Source: Prolixibacteraceae bacterium
Lineage (GTDB): Bacteria; Bacteroidota; Bacteroidia; Bacteroidales; Prolixibacteraceae
Direction: 5' to 3'
NCBI GenBank assembly: GCA_019856515.1
Contig: CP082230.1
Coordinates: 3,968,001-4,032,000, forward strand
Length of the DNA stretch: 64,000 nucleotides
Shown: one piece after another, positions 54,706 to 63,630 of the stretch
Numbering within the stretch: position 1 is the first letter of the stretch
Layout of the letters: the number at the start of each line of letters is the position of its first letter
Position numbers and translations under genes: made by a program
Notes under the pieces: model-generated
Told to the model about the DNA's origin: nothing
Databases searched by the model: none
The model's input: only the letters and a program-made list of their open reading frames with translations

Positions 54706-56367
54706 ATGAAGTTATATATTCTTCTTTTTATATCTCTTTTCATCTCCTTTTCTCCAGTCACGGCCAATGACTACAACAAGAGCAAAAGTGTAGATGCTGA
54801 TTCACTACAAAGAATTAAGATCAAGTCCGTAGACAAGCTAGACTTCGATGGAACCTATCAGTGGTCTTACGTGAAGGTAGATGAAGATCTATCCGATATC
54901 TTTACCGACCGATTAGATTCAATGGTCATCCAATGGAGAACCAACTGTTTGACATCTTTCGAACCACTCAACCAAGACACCATCAATGGACTTGACCATG
55001 TGATCGACGAATCAGAGGTATTAAAAGGAATGTTATCGGACAGTGTATACATCAAACAGTTCGAAAATATCAACTCATTTATTGATCTATCTTATAACGG
55101 GACCGTAAAGAATTTTGTCAACTTATATGCCGTACGTCGCAAGAGACAGATTGCAAACTTACTGCAACTATCAGAGTATTATTTCCCAATGTTTGAAGAA
55201 GTTTTAGATCGTTATGACATGCCTTTAGAGCTGAAATATCTTCCGATCATCGAATCTTCGTTGAACCCTAGAGCTTACTCTAGAGCTGGTGCATCTGGAT
55301 TATGGCAGTTTATGTACCACACAGGAAAACAGTATAAACTTCGTATTAACAGCTATGTCGACGAACGAAGAGACCCTTACAAGGCCTCTGAAGCAGCAGC
55401 CAAATTCTTGAAAGACCTATACAGCATCTACAAAGATTGGCATTTAGTTATTGCGGCATACAACTGTGGACCAGGGAATGTAAACAAAGCCATACGTCGT
55501 TGTGGTGGAGCACGTAACTACTGGGAGATATACTATCGCCTACCAAGAGAGACAAGAGGTTATGTGCCTTCATTCATCGCTGCAACATACATCATGAACT
55601 ATGCCGATGAATATGGAATCACACCAAACAAACGCGTCTTACCACTAGCTACGGATACCATCACCGTCGATCACTATCTACACCTACAGCAGGTGGCAAC
55701 CAAGATGAACATCCCGATCGATATGATACGTGAGTTGAATCCTCAGTATCGTAAAGATGTAATCCCTGCAACAGCTACTGATACGTACATGTTAAGACTT
55801 CCAGCGGAAAGAGTTGGAGACTTCATCGACCAAGAGTCACACATCTATGCACTAGATAGAAACAAATATTTCCCGAACAACAGATTGATGAAACCAAAAT
55901 CATTAGGGTCATCTAAATATGCCCACGGAGACATCAAAGGGAAAAAGAAAGTATACTATAAAGTGAAGAATGGAGACAACGTGGGATACATTGCCGAATG
56001 GTTTCATGTTAGAAGTAGTGACCTTCGCTACTGGAACAACATTCGCCGTAACATGATCCGTGTAGGACAGAAGCTCGTAATCTACGTCCCTGCCTCAAAA
56101 TATAGCTACTATAAAGGCTTTAACACAAAGTCTTTTACCCAAAAGCAACAAGCGATTGGAGCAAGAGGTTATCGCAATAAAACAGCTTCTAGCTCTAAGT
56201 CTAGTTCTGGAAAATACGTCTACTACACCGTGAAAAAGAACGACACCCTATGGAAGATCGCGAAGAAGTACAACGGAGTTACTGAGAGCTCTATTAAGAG
56301 CCTTAATAGCATCCGTAATGCAAGATCGCTATCTATTGGACAAACCATAAAGATCAAGAAGATTTAG
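54706..56367 (+). CDS. Membrane-bound lytic murein transglycosylase with LysM domains (MltD-like)
   Basis: A 553-aa exported enzyme. A signal peptide (LYILLFISLFISFSPVTA) is followed by a linker domain, the SLT catalytic domain (about 165-300: ELKYLPIIESSLNPRAYSRAGASGLWQFM with the catalytic Glu, and AAYNCGPGNVNKAIRR), a MltD-type C-terminal part, and two LysM repeats (about 425-470, VYYKVKNGDNVGYIAEWF; about 505-553, YVYYTVKKNDTLWKIAKKY). It cleaves peptidoglycan between MurNAc and GlcNAc to give 1,6-anhydro ends. No lipobox is visible. It ends the parAB gene run. Confidence 0.93.
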   Translation: MKLYILLFISLFISFSPVTANDYNKSKSVDADSLQRIKIKSVDKLDFDGTYQWSYVKVDEDLSDIFTDRLDSMVIQWRTNCLTSFEPLNQDTINGLDHVIDESEVLKGMLSDSVYIKQFENINSFIDLSYNGTVKNFVNLYAVRRKRQIANLLQLSEYYFPMFEEVLDRYDMPLELKYLPIIESSLNPRAYSRAGASGLWQFMYHTGKQYKLRINSYVDERRDPYKASEAAAKFLKDLYSIYKDWHLVIAAYNCGPGNVNKAIRRCGGARNYWEIYYRLPRETRGYVPSFIAATYIMNYADEYGITPNKRVLPLATDTITVDHYLHLQQVATKMNIPIDMIRELNPQYRKDVIPATATDTYMLRLPAERVGDFIDQESHIYALDRNKYFPNNRLMKPKSLGSSKYAHGDIKGKKKVYYKVKNGDNVGYIAEWFHVRSSDLRYWNNIRRNMIRVGQKLVIYVPASKYSYYKGFNTKSFTQKQQAIGARGYRNKTASSSKSSSGKYVYYTVKKNDTLWKIAKKYNGVTESSIKSLNSIRNARSLSIGQTIKIKKI

Positions 56368-56384
56368 ACCCCTCCCTGATCATT

Positions 56385-56444
56385 AAAACAAATAAAGCGG
56401 CACCCTATATAGTCAACAACTATGAGGATGCGCTTTATTGTTTT
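56385..56444 (+). terminator. Terminator after the parAB-transglycosylase unit
   Basis: AAAACAAATAAAGCG (56385-56399) pairs with CGCTTTATTGTTTT (56431-56444) with one bulged base around a 31-nt loop. U-rich sequence is inside the right arm. Confidence 0.6.
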
Positions 56445-56572
56445 ATACAAAAATCCTTAACCATCTTATGGTGTCATTCATCAACCCTGATCTCAAGACA
56501 CTCTTGCCACCAAACGGATAAACAAATTAGAACACAAGGATATAGCTCATTTATAGATGTAATTGGTATTAA

Positions 56573-57847
56573 CTATTTCCAAGTGAATTTCTCACGCTGA
56601 ATAGGCATACTCATACAGCGAGCACCACCACCACCACGAGCCAATTCAGACCCTTCGATCGTAACTACCGCCTTTTCATAGTCGTTGACATCTCTCTTTC
56701 CTACAATAAAATCCAATGCTGGAATCACCTCAAAACCATGCTTATTCATCTCCTCTATCGTATGCACATTTCGGGCATAACCAATCACCTTACCTGGAGC
56801 AAACGAAAAGAAATTAGCACCACTATGCCACTGCTCTCTCTCCATAGTCCAACGGTCAGCTGTTCCTCCACACTGAACTGGGTCCAGGTGAATACCTCTC
56901 TTTGCCAATGCCTTCAGTAGATTCTCTTCCGTCTCAATCTTCTTCACCTTACCGTTATCGATCTCGATATGGATCGTCTGATACTTATTACGTCCCAAAA
57001 TCAATGGTTCATAAACCATACACTTATCCTCTGCTAAGAAAGTAAACACCATATCCAGATGAATGAATGATTCAGGTGTATGAGGAAGTTCTTGAACGAT
57101 AATATGTTTTGGGGTATCTTTTCTCTGCTTCAGTGTCTCGATGATAAAATCAATACCATAGGTCGTCGTTCTACTACCACACCCAATCACCAACAGATCT
57201 TCTGCGCCAACCTGTACATCTCCTCCTTCGATAGAGACACGTGGATCTAATGGAAACTTACGCTTCGCAGTCAATGGATTTACCGTACTGGCCTTTATGG
57301 TCGGATGATATTGAAAGATCGTCTCCATCACAAAACTCTCTCTCTCTCTCACCTTACTGGCCATCTTACCAATCAACACATTGTCCCAAACACTCATCGA
57401 CGCATCACGCGTAAACAAGAAATTATGCAATGGGCGAAGAGCAAAACGATCCTCCGTTAAAAAGTTGGTTAGATTATCTCTTTGAATAGGAACCCCTTGA
57501 AGTAGCTGTCGAGCCAATTCATCCGTAGGCATCTCCTTCAATTCATCGATAATATCGAAACATTTCTCTTCACAACAGATCTTCTCTAACAACGACGCCT
57601 TAGCATCATGGCTATGAAGTGTCTCTGCCAATAGATCTTTTACTTCGAAAACATTGGTTACCTTCTGAAGTGCTCCTTTAAATTGAGCATACTCCTTCTG
57701 TGCGATAGATAGATTTAATATATCGCTATATAATGCTTTCTCCGCATTCTCTGGGGTCATGTTCTCTACCTCGATTCCGGGAGTGTGTAGAATCACACCA
57801 TTTAGTTTCCCGATCTCTGAAGTCACATTCAGTTGAAAATTTTTCAT
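56573..57847 (-). CDS. arcA: Arginine deiminase
   Basis: A 424-aa deiminase that hydrolyses arginine to citrulline and ammonia. Family motifs are LNGVILHTPG near the start, the substrate segment NFLFTRDAS, IEGGDVQVG, the catalytic His in FIHLDMVF, and the nucleophile in the terminal RGGGGARCMSMPIQR. Length is close to bacterial ArcA. No ornithine carbamoyltransferase, carbamate kinase or antiporter gene adjoins it, so a standard arc operon is not present here and the enzyme may serve ammonia release or citrulline supply only. It diverges from the DUF4294 gene. Confidence 0.93.
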   Translation of the reverse strand: MKNFQLNVTSEIGKLNGVILHTPGIEVENMTPENAEKALYSDILNLSIAQKEYAQFKGALQKVTNVFEVKDLLAETLHSHDAKASLLEKICCEEKCFDIIDELKEMPTDELARQLLQGVPIQRDNLTNFLTEDRFALRPLHNFLFTRDASMSVWDNVLIGKMASKVRERESFVMETIFQYHPTIKASTVNPLTAKRKFPLDPRVSIEGGDVQVGAEDLLVIGCGSRTTTYGIDFIIETLKQRKDTPKHIIVQELPHTPESFIHLDMVFTFLAEDKCMVYEPLILGRNKYQTIHIEIDNGKVKKIETEENLLKALAKRGIHLDPVQCGGTADRWTMEREQWHSGANFFSFAPGKVIGYARNVHTIEEMNKHGFEVIPALDFIVGKRDVNDYEKAVVTIEGSELARGGGGARCMSMPIQREKFTWK

Positions 57848-57983
57848 GGGTTATGCGATTATCTTTTTTGAATACTGTCTATCTACAAATATAATTTATT
57901 ATCACAATTTAAGGTATGATTATTATTTCTTCCTTATATTGTTTCTCATTGATATCTTTGTATTTCAAGAAAACCGAAGGAAA

Positions 57984-58565
57984 ATGAGAGGATTTAGACA
58001 CATGATACTGCTTTTTTTCATTGGAGTGGTTGGAAGAGGGATAGCACAAGAGAAAGCCCCTATTTCGATCCACAATGTCGGTGTGTCTGATACGCTCATT
58101 TCGAAACCACAGCTACTGCCCGAAGTTCGTGTAAATCAGAACTACAGCCGTAACTATTGGCGAAAGTATTATCGCTTGGTACGTAAGGTAAAAAAAGTAT
58201 ACCCCTTAGCCAAAAAAGCGAGAGTAGTCGTAGCCGAGTATGAACAGGAATACAACAAATATAACAAGAAGCGCGACCGTCGTCGATTTGCCAAAGGACT
58301 CGAAAAAGCACTGCTTAAAGAGTACGAACCGATGATCCGAAAGATGAAAATGAGTGAAGGGCGCATATTGATCCGCCTAATCGACCGAGAGGTAAACCTC
58401 ACCTCATACCATATCATCAAAGAGTTTCGTGGTGGTTTCACAGCCTTCATCTGGCAATCCGTAGCTAGAATATTCCGACAAGACCTCAAATCAAAATACG
58501 ACCCTTATGGCGAGGACTACCTGATCGAATTGATTGTCCAAGCCATCGATAGAGGCGAGATATAA
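57984..58565 (+). CDS. DUF4294 domain-containing exported protein
   Basis: A 193-aa protein typical of Bacteroidota. The N-terminus (MILLFFIGVVGRGIAQ) is a signal peptide. The remainder is Arg/Lys/Tyr-rich and helical, with YYRLVRKVKKVYPLAKKARVVV and GRILIRLIDREVNLTSYHIIKEFRGGFTAFIWQSVARIF as the recognisable DUF4294 core. The open frame runs to 57846, but the ATG at 57984, with TATCTTTG at 57953-57960 upstream, is more likely. The function of the family is unknown. Confidence 0.85.
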   Translation: MRGFRHMILLFFIGVVGRGIAQEKAPISIHNVGVSDTLISKPQLLPEVRVNQNYSRNYWRKYYRLVRKVKKVYPLAKKARVVVAEYEQEYNKYNKKRDRRRFAKGLEKALLKEYEPMIRKMKMSEGRILIRLIDREVNLTSYHIIKEFRGGFTAFIWQSVARIFRQDLKSKYDPYGEDYLIELIVQAIDRGEI

Positions 58566-58721
58566 TCGACCTTATTCATATCGTATGGACGTAATCTTAC
58601 CTTAATCTTTACCAAACAGCACCTCTATAGCCATTTTTACCACTTCTATTCTTAGATATGAATTAAATTTCTTATTTTCGGTTGCTTTAAAAATATGTTC
58701 TCTACTGTTTAATGCGTGGTA

Positions 58722-59357
58722 ATGGATAACATAAAACATCGAGGTTTAAGAAAAAGATTGGTGCAACAGCTTGCACATAAAGGGAATTTTGACCCTAAAG
58801 TAATGGAGGCTATGCTTCGCGTTCCGCGACACCTATTCATTGAGCCGTCGTTTCTTCGATATGCTTATCAAGATATGGCCTTCCCTATTGGTTGTGGACA
58901 GACAATATCCCAACCTTTCACCGTGGCTGCCCAAACTTCTCTATTAGAAGTTGCTCCACGTATGAAAGTGTTGGAGATTGGTACCGGATCTGGCTACCAA
59001 TCGGCAGTGCTATGTGATATGGGAGCCAATCTCTTTAGCATCGAGCGTCACCTTCCACTGCATGAGCAATCCAAACAGCTCTTAGAACAATTAACATACC
59101 GTCCACGTTTATACTATGCGGATGGTTATATTGGCCTACCCACCATCGCACCATTCGATCGAATCCTAATCACTGCTGCTGCCCCCGAAATACCACAACA
59201 ACTCTTAAAACAACTAGGAGATGGTGGAATTATGGTGGTGCCTGTTGGCGAAGGAAAAGATCAAGAGATGATCAAGATAAGACGATGTGGCGACCAATTT
59301 CAAACAGAGAATCACGGAGCCTTTTCATTCGTTCCGATGCTCAAAGGTAGAGAATAA
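58722..59357 (+). CDS. pcm: Protein-L-isoaspartate O-methyltransferase
   Basis: A 211-aa class I methyltransferase that repairs isoaspartyl residues in proteins. FIEPSFLRYAYQDMAFPIGCGQTISQPFTVAAQTSLLE is the family substrate region, VLEIGTGSGYQSAVLCDMG the SAM motif I, and FDRILITAAAPEIPQQLLKQL the later segment. The frame extends to a GTG at 58716, but the ATG at 58722 is preferred. The hydrolase gene begins 14 bp after its stop. Confidence 0.94.
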   Translation: MDNIKHRGLRKRLVQQLAHKGNFDPKVMEAMLRVPRHLFIEPSFLRYAYQDMAFPIGCGQTISQPFTVAAQTSLLEVAPRMKVLEIGTGSGYQSAVLCDMGANLFSIERHLPLHEQSKQLLEQLTYRPRLYYADGYIGLPTIAPFDRILITAAAPEIPQQLLKQLGDGGIMVVPVGEGKDQEMIKIRRCGDQFQTENHGAFSFVPMLKGRE

Positions 59358-59371
59358 AAAATAGATACGTT

Positions 59372-60010
59372 ATGATGAATGTTGCATGCTTGACTTTTAA
59401 CCCTGTACAGGTAAATACATATGTTATTTGGGACGAAACACTGGAATGTGTTATTATCGACCCGGGTTGTTCTAATCCAGCCGAAGAGGCACAACTGGTG
59501 GACTTTATCGAAAGAAAATCGTTGAAACCAGTACGACTCATAAATACACATGGCCATTTTGACCATATTTGGGGTAATGATTTTGTGGCTAAAAAATGGG
59601 ATCTTCCTGTCGAAGCACACCCTTATTCACAAGAGATCATGGAACGTGGTCCATCCCAAGGTGCTATGTTTGGTATTGAAGTACCATCGGCTCCAGCGAT
59701 TGAAAAAGAGATCCACGAAGGCGACAAAATTACCTTTGGTAACAGTGAGTTAGACACCATCCATGTCCCTGGTCATGAGCCAGGAAGTATCATCTTCTAT
59801 AGTCCAGAAGATCACTTTATGGTGTGTGGAGATGTACTATTTAATGGTAGTATTGGACGTACTGATCTATACAAAGGCGACCACCAACAGCTGATTGATG
59901 GAATCAAAGAGAAAGTATTGCCTCTTCCCGAACAGACAACCATCTATTCAGGACACGGCATCGCTACCTCCATCGCCAACGAAAAGCAGAACAACCCTTT
60001 TCTACAATAG
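59372..60010 (+). CDS. Metallo-beta-lactamase-fold hydrolase (glyoxalase II-like)
   Basis: A 212-aa MBL-fold enzyme. The dinuclear metal motif is THGHFDHIWG (H-x-H-x-D-H), followed by the His in VPGHEPGSIIFY, the Asp in VCGDVLFNGSIGRTDL and the terminal His in IYSGHG. It lacks the C-terminal HAGH domain of true glyoxalase II, so thioester or sulfur hydrolase activity is possible but specificity is open. It probably forms a two-gene unit with pcm. The start may be either of the two adjacent ATG codons at 59372. Confidence 0.88.
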   Translation: MMNVACLTFNPVQVNTYVIWDETLECVIIDPGCSNPAEEAQLVDFIERKSLKPVRLINTHGHFDHIWGNDFVAKKWDLPVEAHPYSQEIMERGPSQGAMFGIEVPSAPAIEKEIHEGDKITFGNSELDTIHVPGHEPGSIIFYSPEDHFMVCGDVLFNGSIGRTDLYKGDHQQLIDGIKEKVLPLPEQTTIYSGHGIATSIANEKQNNPFLQ

Positions 60011-60054
60011 AAAAAACCCATCTACCAACGGGTTTGATTGGTTTTAATCAACAT

Positions 60055-60088
60055 AAAAAAAGAGATAGCATCCTGTTATCTCTTTTTT
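60055..60088 (+). terminator. Terminator after the pcm-hydrolase unit
   Basis: A-rich GAGATA (60062-60067) pairs with TATCTC (60077-60082), with flanking A-run and T-run giving a longer stem. It is symmetrical in composition, so it can work on both strands. Confidence 0.8.
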
Positions 60089-60732
60089 CGTACCCATATC
60101 CCATCCTCTTTCCTGCCTCCATCCCTACACCTCATAGGTACCATCCCTATACTAAACTTACCCTTAACTTACCTTTAAGTTACCCTTCCCTTACCAAAAT
60201 AGCACCAAAAGGTAAGCCAACTGTATCGCAACACTCTTTAAACAGAGAACCAAACAGTGGTTTGAATGCTAGGGGATAGCTATTAAGATATGTTGATGTT
60301 ATTGGTATATTATGATCAAAACTTGCCTGCAACATTCCCTGAAAGGGAAATAGAACATAGCCCAGTGCGAAGCGCTGGGGATAGATAAAAAGAAATACAC
60401 GAGGGCTGTAAGTCCGCCCCCATTATTTGTCAACATAGTACGCAGATGAATCCTAAAGTTGTCGCTCTCTTGTGGCACGATGCCGAGCTGGAGCTCGGCG
60501 TTCCCAGCGGTGGAGGTATCCCTCTCGTGCCAATGAATTGGCACAAACCATGTCGTATTGGATGTGGAATGGATGACGTGTATGAAATATATCACGAAGG
60601 GAAATATATCCACGGATTATCACTGATCTGGTTGATGGGCACGGGATGGGACAACCGCTGGGAACGCAACGCTTCGCTCGGCATCGTGTGTCAACCCTAC
60701 TATCGAGCAAGATAACCGTGATGCAACGTGGT
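60089..60732. repeat. Second repeat island: 78-bp repeat copy plus modules of the 31-37 kb family
   Basis: About 640 bp without genes. Copy 2 of the dispersed 78-bp repeat lies at 60138-60216. From about 60340 modules related to the left and right blocks follow: CATAGCCCAGTGCGAAGCGCTGGGG, a GCCGAGCTGGAGCTCGGC palindrome inside the hairpin arm at 60477-60512, the 18-bp palindrome at 60537-60554 with the flank seen at 35198, an ACGGATT piece, and a second hairpin arm at 60655-60688. The arm order is the reverse of that in the left block. The repeat runs into the clostripain pseudogene at about 60717-60732. Confidence 0.8.
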
Positions 60733-61273
60733 AGTCGGTATTGTTTTGTAGTTCTGAAGCCACCTCTACACTTCCCATCAAACAGGCATCGAAAAGGATA
60801 TATTTAAATTTGGTTGGCAATGCCGTTGCGAGATCATGGATCTCCATAGTAAATTGCTTGTCTACACCGAATGATCTGGTTTTGGGTTTCGGAGCTGGAA
60901 ACCAAGATGAGCCATGTGATCATAAGATCAATCCATACTGCTGGGATGGATATCTCTCGATTACCTCTTTAAGTACCTGATGGAGGGTATGGCTATCCGC
61001 CGAATTTTGATCGGGATATTGTTTAACCACTTGGCGGTGGATAGCCGTACCATTCTTCTTGTTGAGCTCCATAAGGTATGAGCTTTTGTCTCCTTTATCC
61101 ATAAAAACCACGACCTTCTGATCCTCCTTTATTCCTTCTACCATCTCATACACTTTCAACAGCGCATTGCCTTTTAGATCATTATCCGCAGCCATATAGA
61201 TTACTAATGTCTCGCTGGCTTGTGGTTCTGAACGATCTGTTTGCTTGCAGCTGATAAATAGGAGGTGTTTCAT
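60725..61273 (-). pseudogene. Clostripain-like (C11) protease pseudogene, stop codon in catalytic motif, 3' end lost
   Basis: Reading leftward from ATG 61273, a short lipoprotein-like start (MKHLLFISC) leads into TLVIYMAADNDLKGNALLKVYEMVEG, the clostripain-family N-terminus. At 60920-60922 a TGA interrupts what would be GLIL-W-SHG: the next codons give SHGSSWFPAP, then YILFDACLMGSVEVASELQ, which hold the catalytic His and Cys of family C11. The reading frame then passes, after NTDYHVAS, into repeat DNA at about 60717-60732 and loses similarity. So a nonsense change and a repeat-linked truncation both inactivate it. The nine-residue signal is unusually short and may also be damaged. Very likely a dead gene. 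Confidence 0.85.
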
Positions 61274-61350
61274 AACTAGATCGTATTTTCTTTATAAGGG
61301 ATAAATAAAGAAACCTTGTAGCTCCATTTTGAACTACAAGGTCGTTTGAA

Positions 61351-61962
61351 TTATTTCTTAGGGTAATCCTTAGAGTAGGTTATGGGCGTGTTTTTAGCAA
61401 CCATAGAGGCTTTGTTTTGATCGTAAGTTAGTTTCTTAAGTTTTACATTGACTATAAGATTTGTAAATCTATCTTCTTTAAAGTCATAGAAATCAGCTTG
61501 GTATGTAGCTGAAATTATTCCATCTTTGTACTTAATTTTGCTCCATGAACCATCATTGTAATTTACATTGTCAAGATCTAAAGTTATATTTCTATTAAGT
61601 ACATATCGTTGTGCTGTATATCTCCATGTAAGGTCTCTAGTAAAACAAGTGCTTTTTGCTGAACTGTATTTACTCGATCTCGGAAATTTTAGAAATATAG
61701 TATTTGATGTGACAACTGAAAATAATGCGGGTTTATTGATATTAATAGTGCAGTAACTGTTCATGATCTGTCCAAGAATATCAACTGATTCAATACCGTC
61801 ATTGTTGATGTCAATTGAATTATGATATGTTTCTTCTGTTTTAGCTTCAATCAGTTTATAAAGGCCTCTCATTTCCATGGGGAGATCTTCCTTTGCTGTT
61901 GTTAGATCCTCATTTTTGCATGAGAAAAATATAGAAAGAAGTAGAATGCAATATTTTGTCAT
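61351..61962 (-). CDS. Small secreted lipoprotein, paralogue of 29526-30158
   Basis: A 203-aa protein with a lipoprotein signal (MTKYCILLLSIFFSC, Cys15) and a matching series of elements to the 29.5-kb lipoprotein: LPMEMRGLYKLIEA after the signal, an acidic SIDINNDGIESVD loop like a calcium-binding DxNxDG loop, then a beta-rich part with FPRSSKYSSA and a late DGIISATYQADFYD. I do not recognise a named family. It lies four bases after the stop of the large lipoprotein gene upstream, so the two form an operon. Conserved upstream DNA ties this operon to the 30-kb locus. Confidence 0.78.
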   Translation of the reverse strand: MTKYCILLLSIFFSCKNEDLTTAKEDLPMEMRGLYKLIEAKTEETYHNSIDINNDGIESVDILGQIMNSYCTININKPALFSVVTSNTIFLKFPRSSKYSSAKSTCFTRDLTWRYTAQRYVLNRNITLDLDNVNYNDGSWSKIKYKDGIISATYQADFYDFKEDRFTNLIVNVKLKKLTYDQNKASMVAKNTPITYSKDYPKK

Positions 61963-61966
61963 GTTC

Positions 61967-63583
61967 TTAGTTTCTTAAGTCAGGTTGAATTATCATAAAC
62001 GCTGTATTCCCATTGCAAACAGGTTCTACTGGATAGTGATTCTCAACAACTGGTCTTTTTTTTGTAATCAATGGATGATGGTATTTCATATCTCCTTTTG
62101 CAATTACGTCATCTGACTCTTTAATCGATATTTTTGTTTTTGTTTTAATCACAGAACCATAATTGTTATTATAACCTCCTGAAAGATTAAAAACTAGCTC
62201 TTTGACTTTAGCCGAAATTCCAGCTTTAAAATCCCAAGTTGTTTGGCGAGTAAATGTTGTTTCAACTTCAGTCTCAAATTTGTTATTGTTATAATCTTGC
62301 TCAACTAATACCCAAGCTACTGTTGTTGATTCTTTTGCAATATCCCATTCAAAAAGCCATACTCCATATTCCCCGTTTGGCCTAAACCATTTTGATGTAA
62401 TTCGGTTCTTATCTTTGGTCCTCATTTGATAATTGTTTTCACTATGATTAAACCATGTTGGAATTGTTCTATCGTTAGAAACTGTAATAATATCAAATAG
62501 ATCTTCCCCCTTTACTGAAAATGAATATGGTTGTTGTGTGGTTGACCCATCAAGCCATTGATGTTTTAATATTAGAACGAACTCCCATGCACCTTCTGTC
62601 CAGATTCCTTTTATTATCTCACTTGAACTTGCATATCTTTTTTCCACGGTAAAACTTGTAAATTTTGGATCATTATTTTCAAGTAATATTTTTCCAGTAG
62701 TCGGATGTAAATTATTATTATCATTAATTAAATCATCACAAAGACTTCCATTAACTCGGAATTGAATTAATTTCTCTTCAATATTCTTTTTTCGATTAAG
62801 TAGTTTCGAATCATTTTTAATATTGTAATATACATAATCACGTTGACATATTGGAGTGTTTGTTTTTTTATATGCTTCAATCAATCTAGAGTATATACGT
62901 TTTCCTGAAAGATAATCTAAAGTGTCCCCTCCTCTTGAAACATTCTGTTCTCTCCATTCAGACCATTTCGTAGATTTCGAATTGTTATAATTAGGGTTGT
63001 ATGAATTTTTTGCAAATTCGTATTTTGCTTCGGTAGACTTTGTTGCAGGAGTTTTTACAATCATTCTCTCATTGTTCTTGACTACAAGTAACGGAAATTT
63101 TGGGATTTCATTTTTCCCAATATAGTATACCTTTTCTCCATTACCATAAACGGTATTTTCAGTGTTTCCAGCTTCTGCTGCGACACCAATGCGGTTATTT
63201 GAGATATCCCATTTTTCTGCACTCATTCCACCTGCAAATTCTAGGTTTGGAAGTAAAATATTGATAAGCGGAGCACTTTTTTCGATCTGATCCAATGTAT
63301 TTGCATCCTCAGCGTATACATCTAGAGCTTGTTTAAAAGTGAGTCCTTCTTTGACTTCTTTGTTCTTTATTTTACCATAAAGAATATCATAGTCACAATC
63401 GAACTGCTTTAGTGCTTCTCTTTGAATAAAGCCTCGAACACCTTCATCATTGTACACTGCTTTAGAAAGAATCTTAGCGAATTTGGTTTGTGCTTCGCTC
63501 TGAGAAATGGTAGGCAAGATTTCAAAAGCACTTGCATCTACTGCTTGACTAGTTGGTTCTATTGCTTCTTGTTGGCACGACAT
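61967..63583 (-). CDS. Large unknown lipoprotein body, signal peptide out of frame
   Basis: A 538-codon frame that begins MSCQQEAIEPTSQ with no signal peptide of its own. Just upstream, ATG 63630 or 63627 opens MMKKLIFSLIVLGG in another frame; adding one G to the seven-G tract at 63588-63594 joins the two as ...LGGGIMSC, a complete lipoprotein signal whose Cys is residue 3 of this frame. The body is rich in Asn, Lys and aromatic residues, with beta-rich parts (WTEGAWEFVLILKHQWLDGS; TTFTRQTTWDFKAGISAKV) and no family I recognise. As sequenced it would be cytoplasmic or untranslated. It is either phase-variable, freshly inactivated, or affected by a sequencing error in the G tract. Confidence 0.75.
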   Translation of the reverse strand: MSCQQEAIEPTSQAVDASAFEILPTISQSEAQTKFAKILSKAVYNDEGVRGFIQREALKQFDCDYDILYGKIKNKEVKEGLTFKQALDVYAEDANTLDQIEKSAPLINILLPNLEFAGGMSAEKWDISNNRIGVAAEAGNTENTVYGNGEKVYYIGKNEIPKFPLLVVKNNERMIVKTPATKSTEAKYEFAKNSYNPNYNNSKSTKWSEWREQNVSRGGDTLDYLSGKRIYSRLIEAYKKTNTPICQRDYVYYNIKNDSKLLNRKKNIEEKLIQFRVNGSLCDDLINDNNNLHPTTGKILLENNDPKFTSFTVEKRYASSSEIIKGIWTEGAWEFVLILKHQWLDGSTTQQPYSFSVKGEDLFDIITVSNDRTIPTWFNHSENNYQMRTKDKNRITSKWFRPNGEYGVWLFEWDIAKESTTVAWVLVEQDYNNNKFETEVETTFTRQTTWDFKAGISAKVKELVFNLSGGYNNNYGSVIKTKTKISIKESDDVIAKGDMKYHHPLITKKRPVVENHYPVEPVCNGNTAFMIIQPDLRN

Positions 63584-63630
63584 TATACCCCCCCTAGAAC
63601 AATAAGTGAAAAGATTAATTTTTTCATCAT
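63584..63630 (-). other. Out-of-frame lipoprotein signal peptide with a seven-G tract
   Basis: On the minus strand two adjacent ATG codons (63630, 63627) open a 14- to 15-codon signal sequence that ends at TAA directly after the G tract at 63588-63594. With eight G residues the frame continues into the downstream CDS. A mononucleotide run at this spot is the classic form of slipped-strand phase variation. Confidence 0.7.

Noticed and set aside
57846..57983. Upstream extension of the DUF4294 frame by 46 codons
   Set aside because: It overlaps the start of the divergent arginine deiminase gene, contains a likely promoter box, and would bury the signal peptide.
60299..60715. Overlapping frames of 85-104 codons on both strands
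   Set aside because: They lie in the second repeat island and encode the same repeat-derived peptides seen at 31-33 kb.
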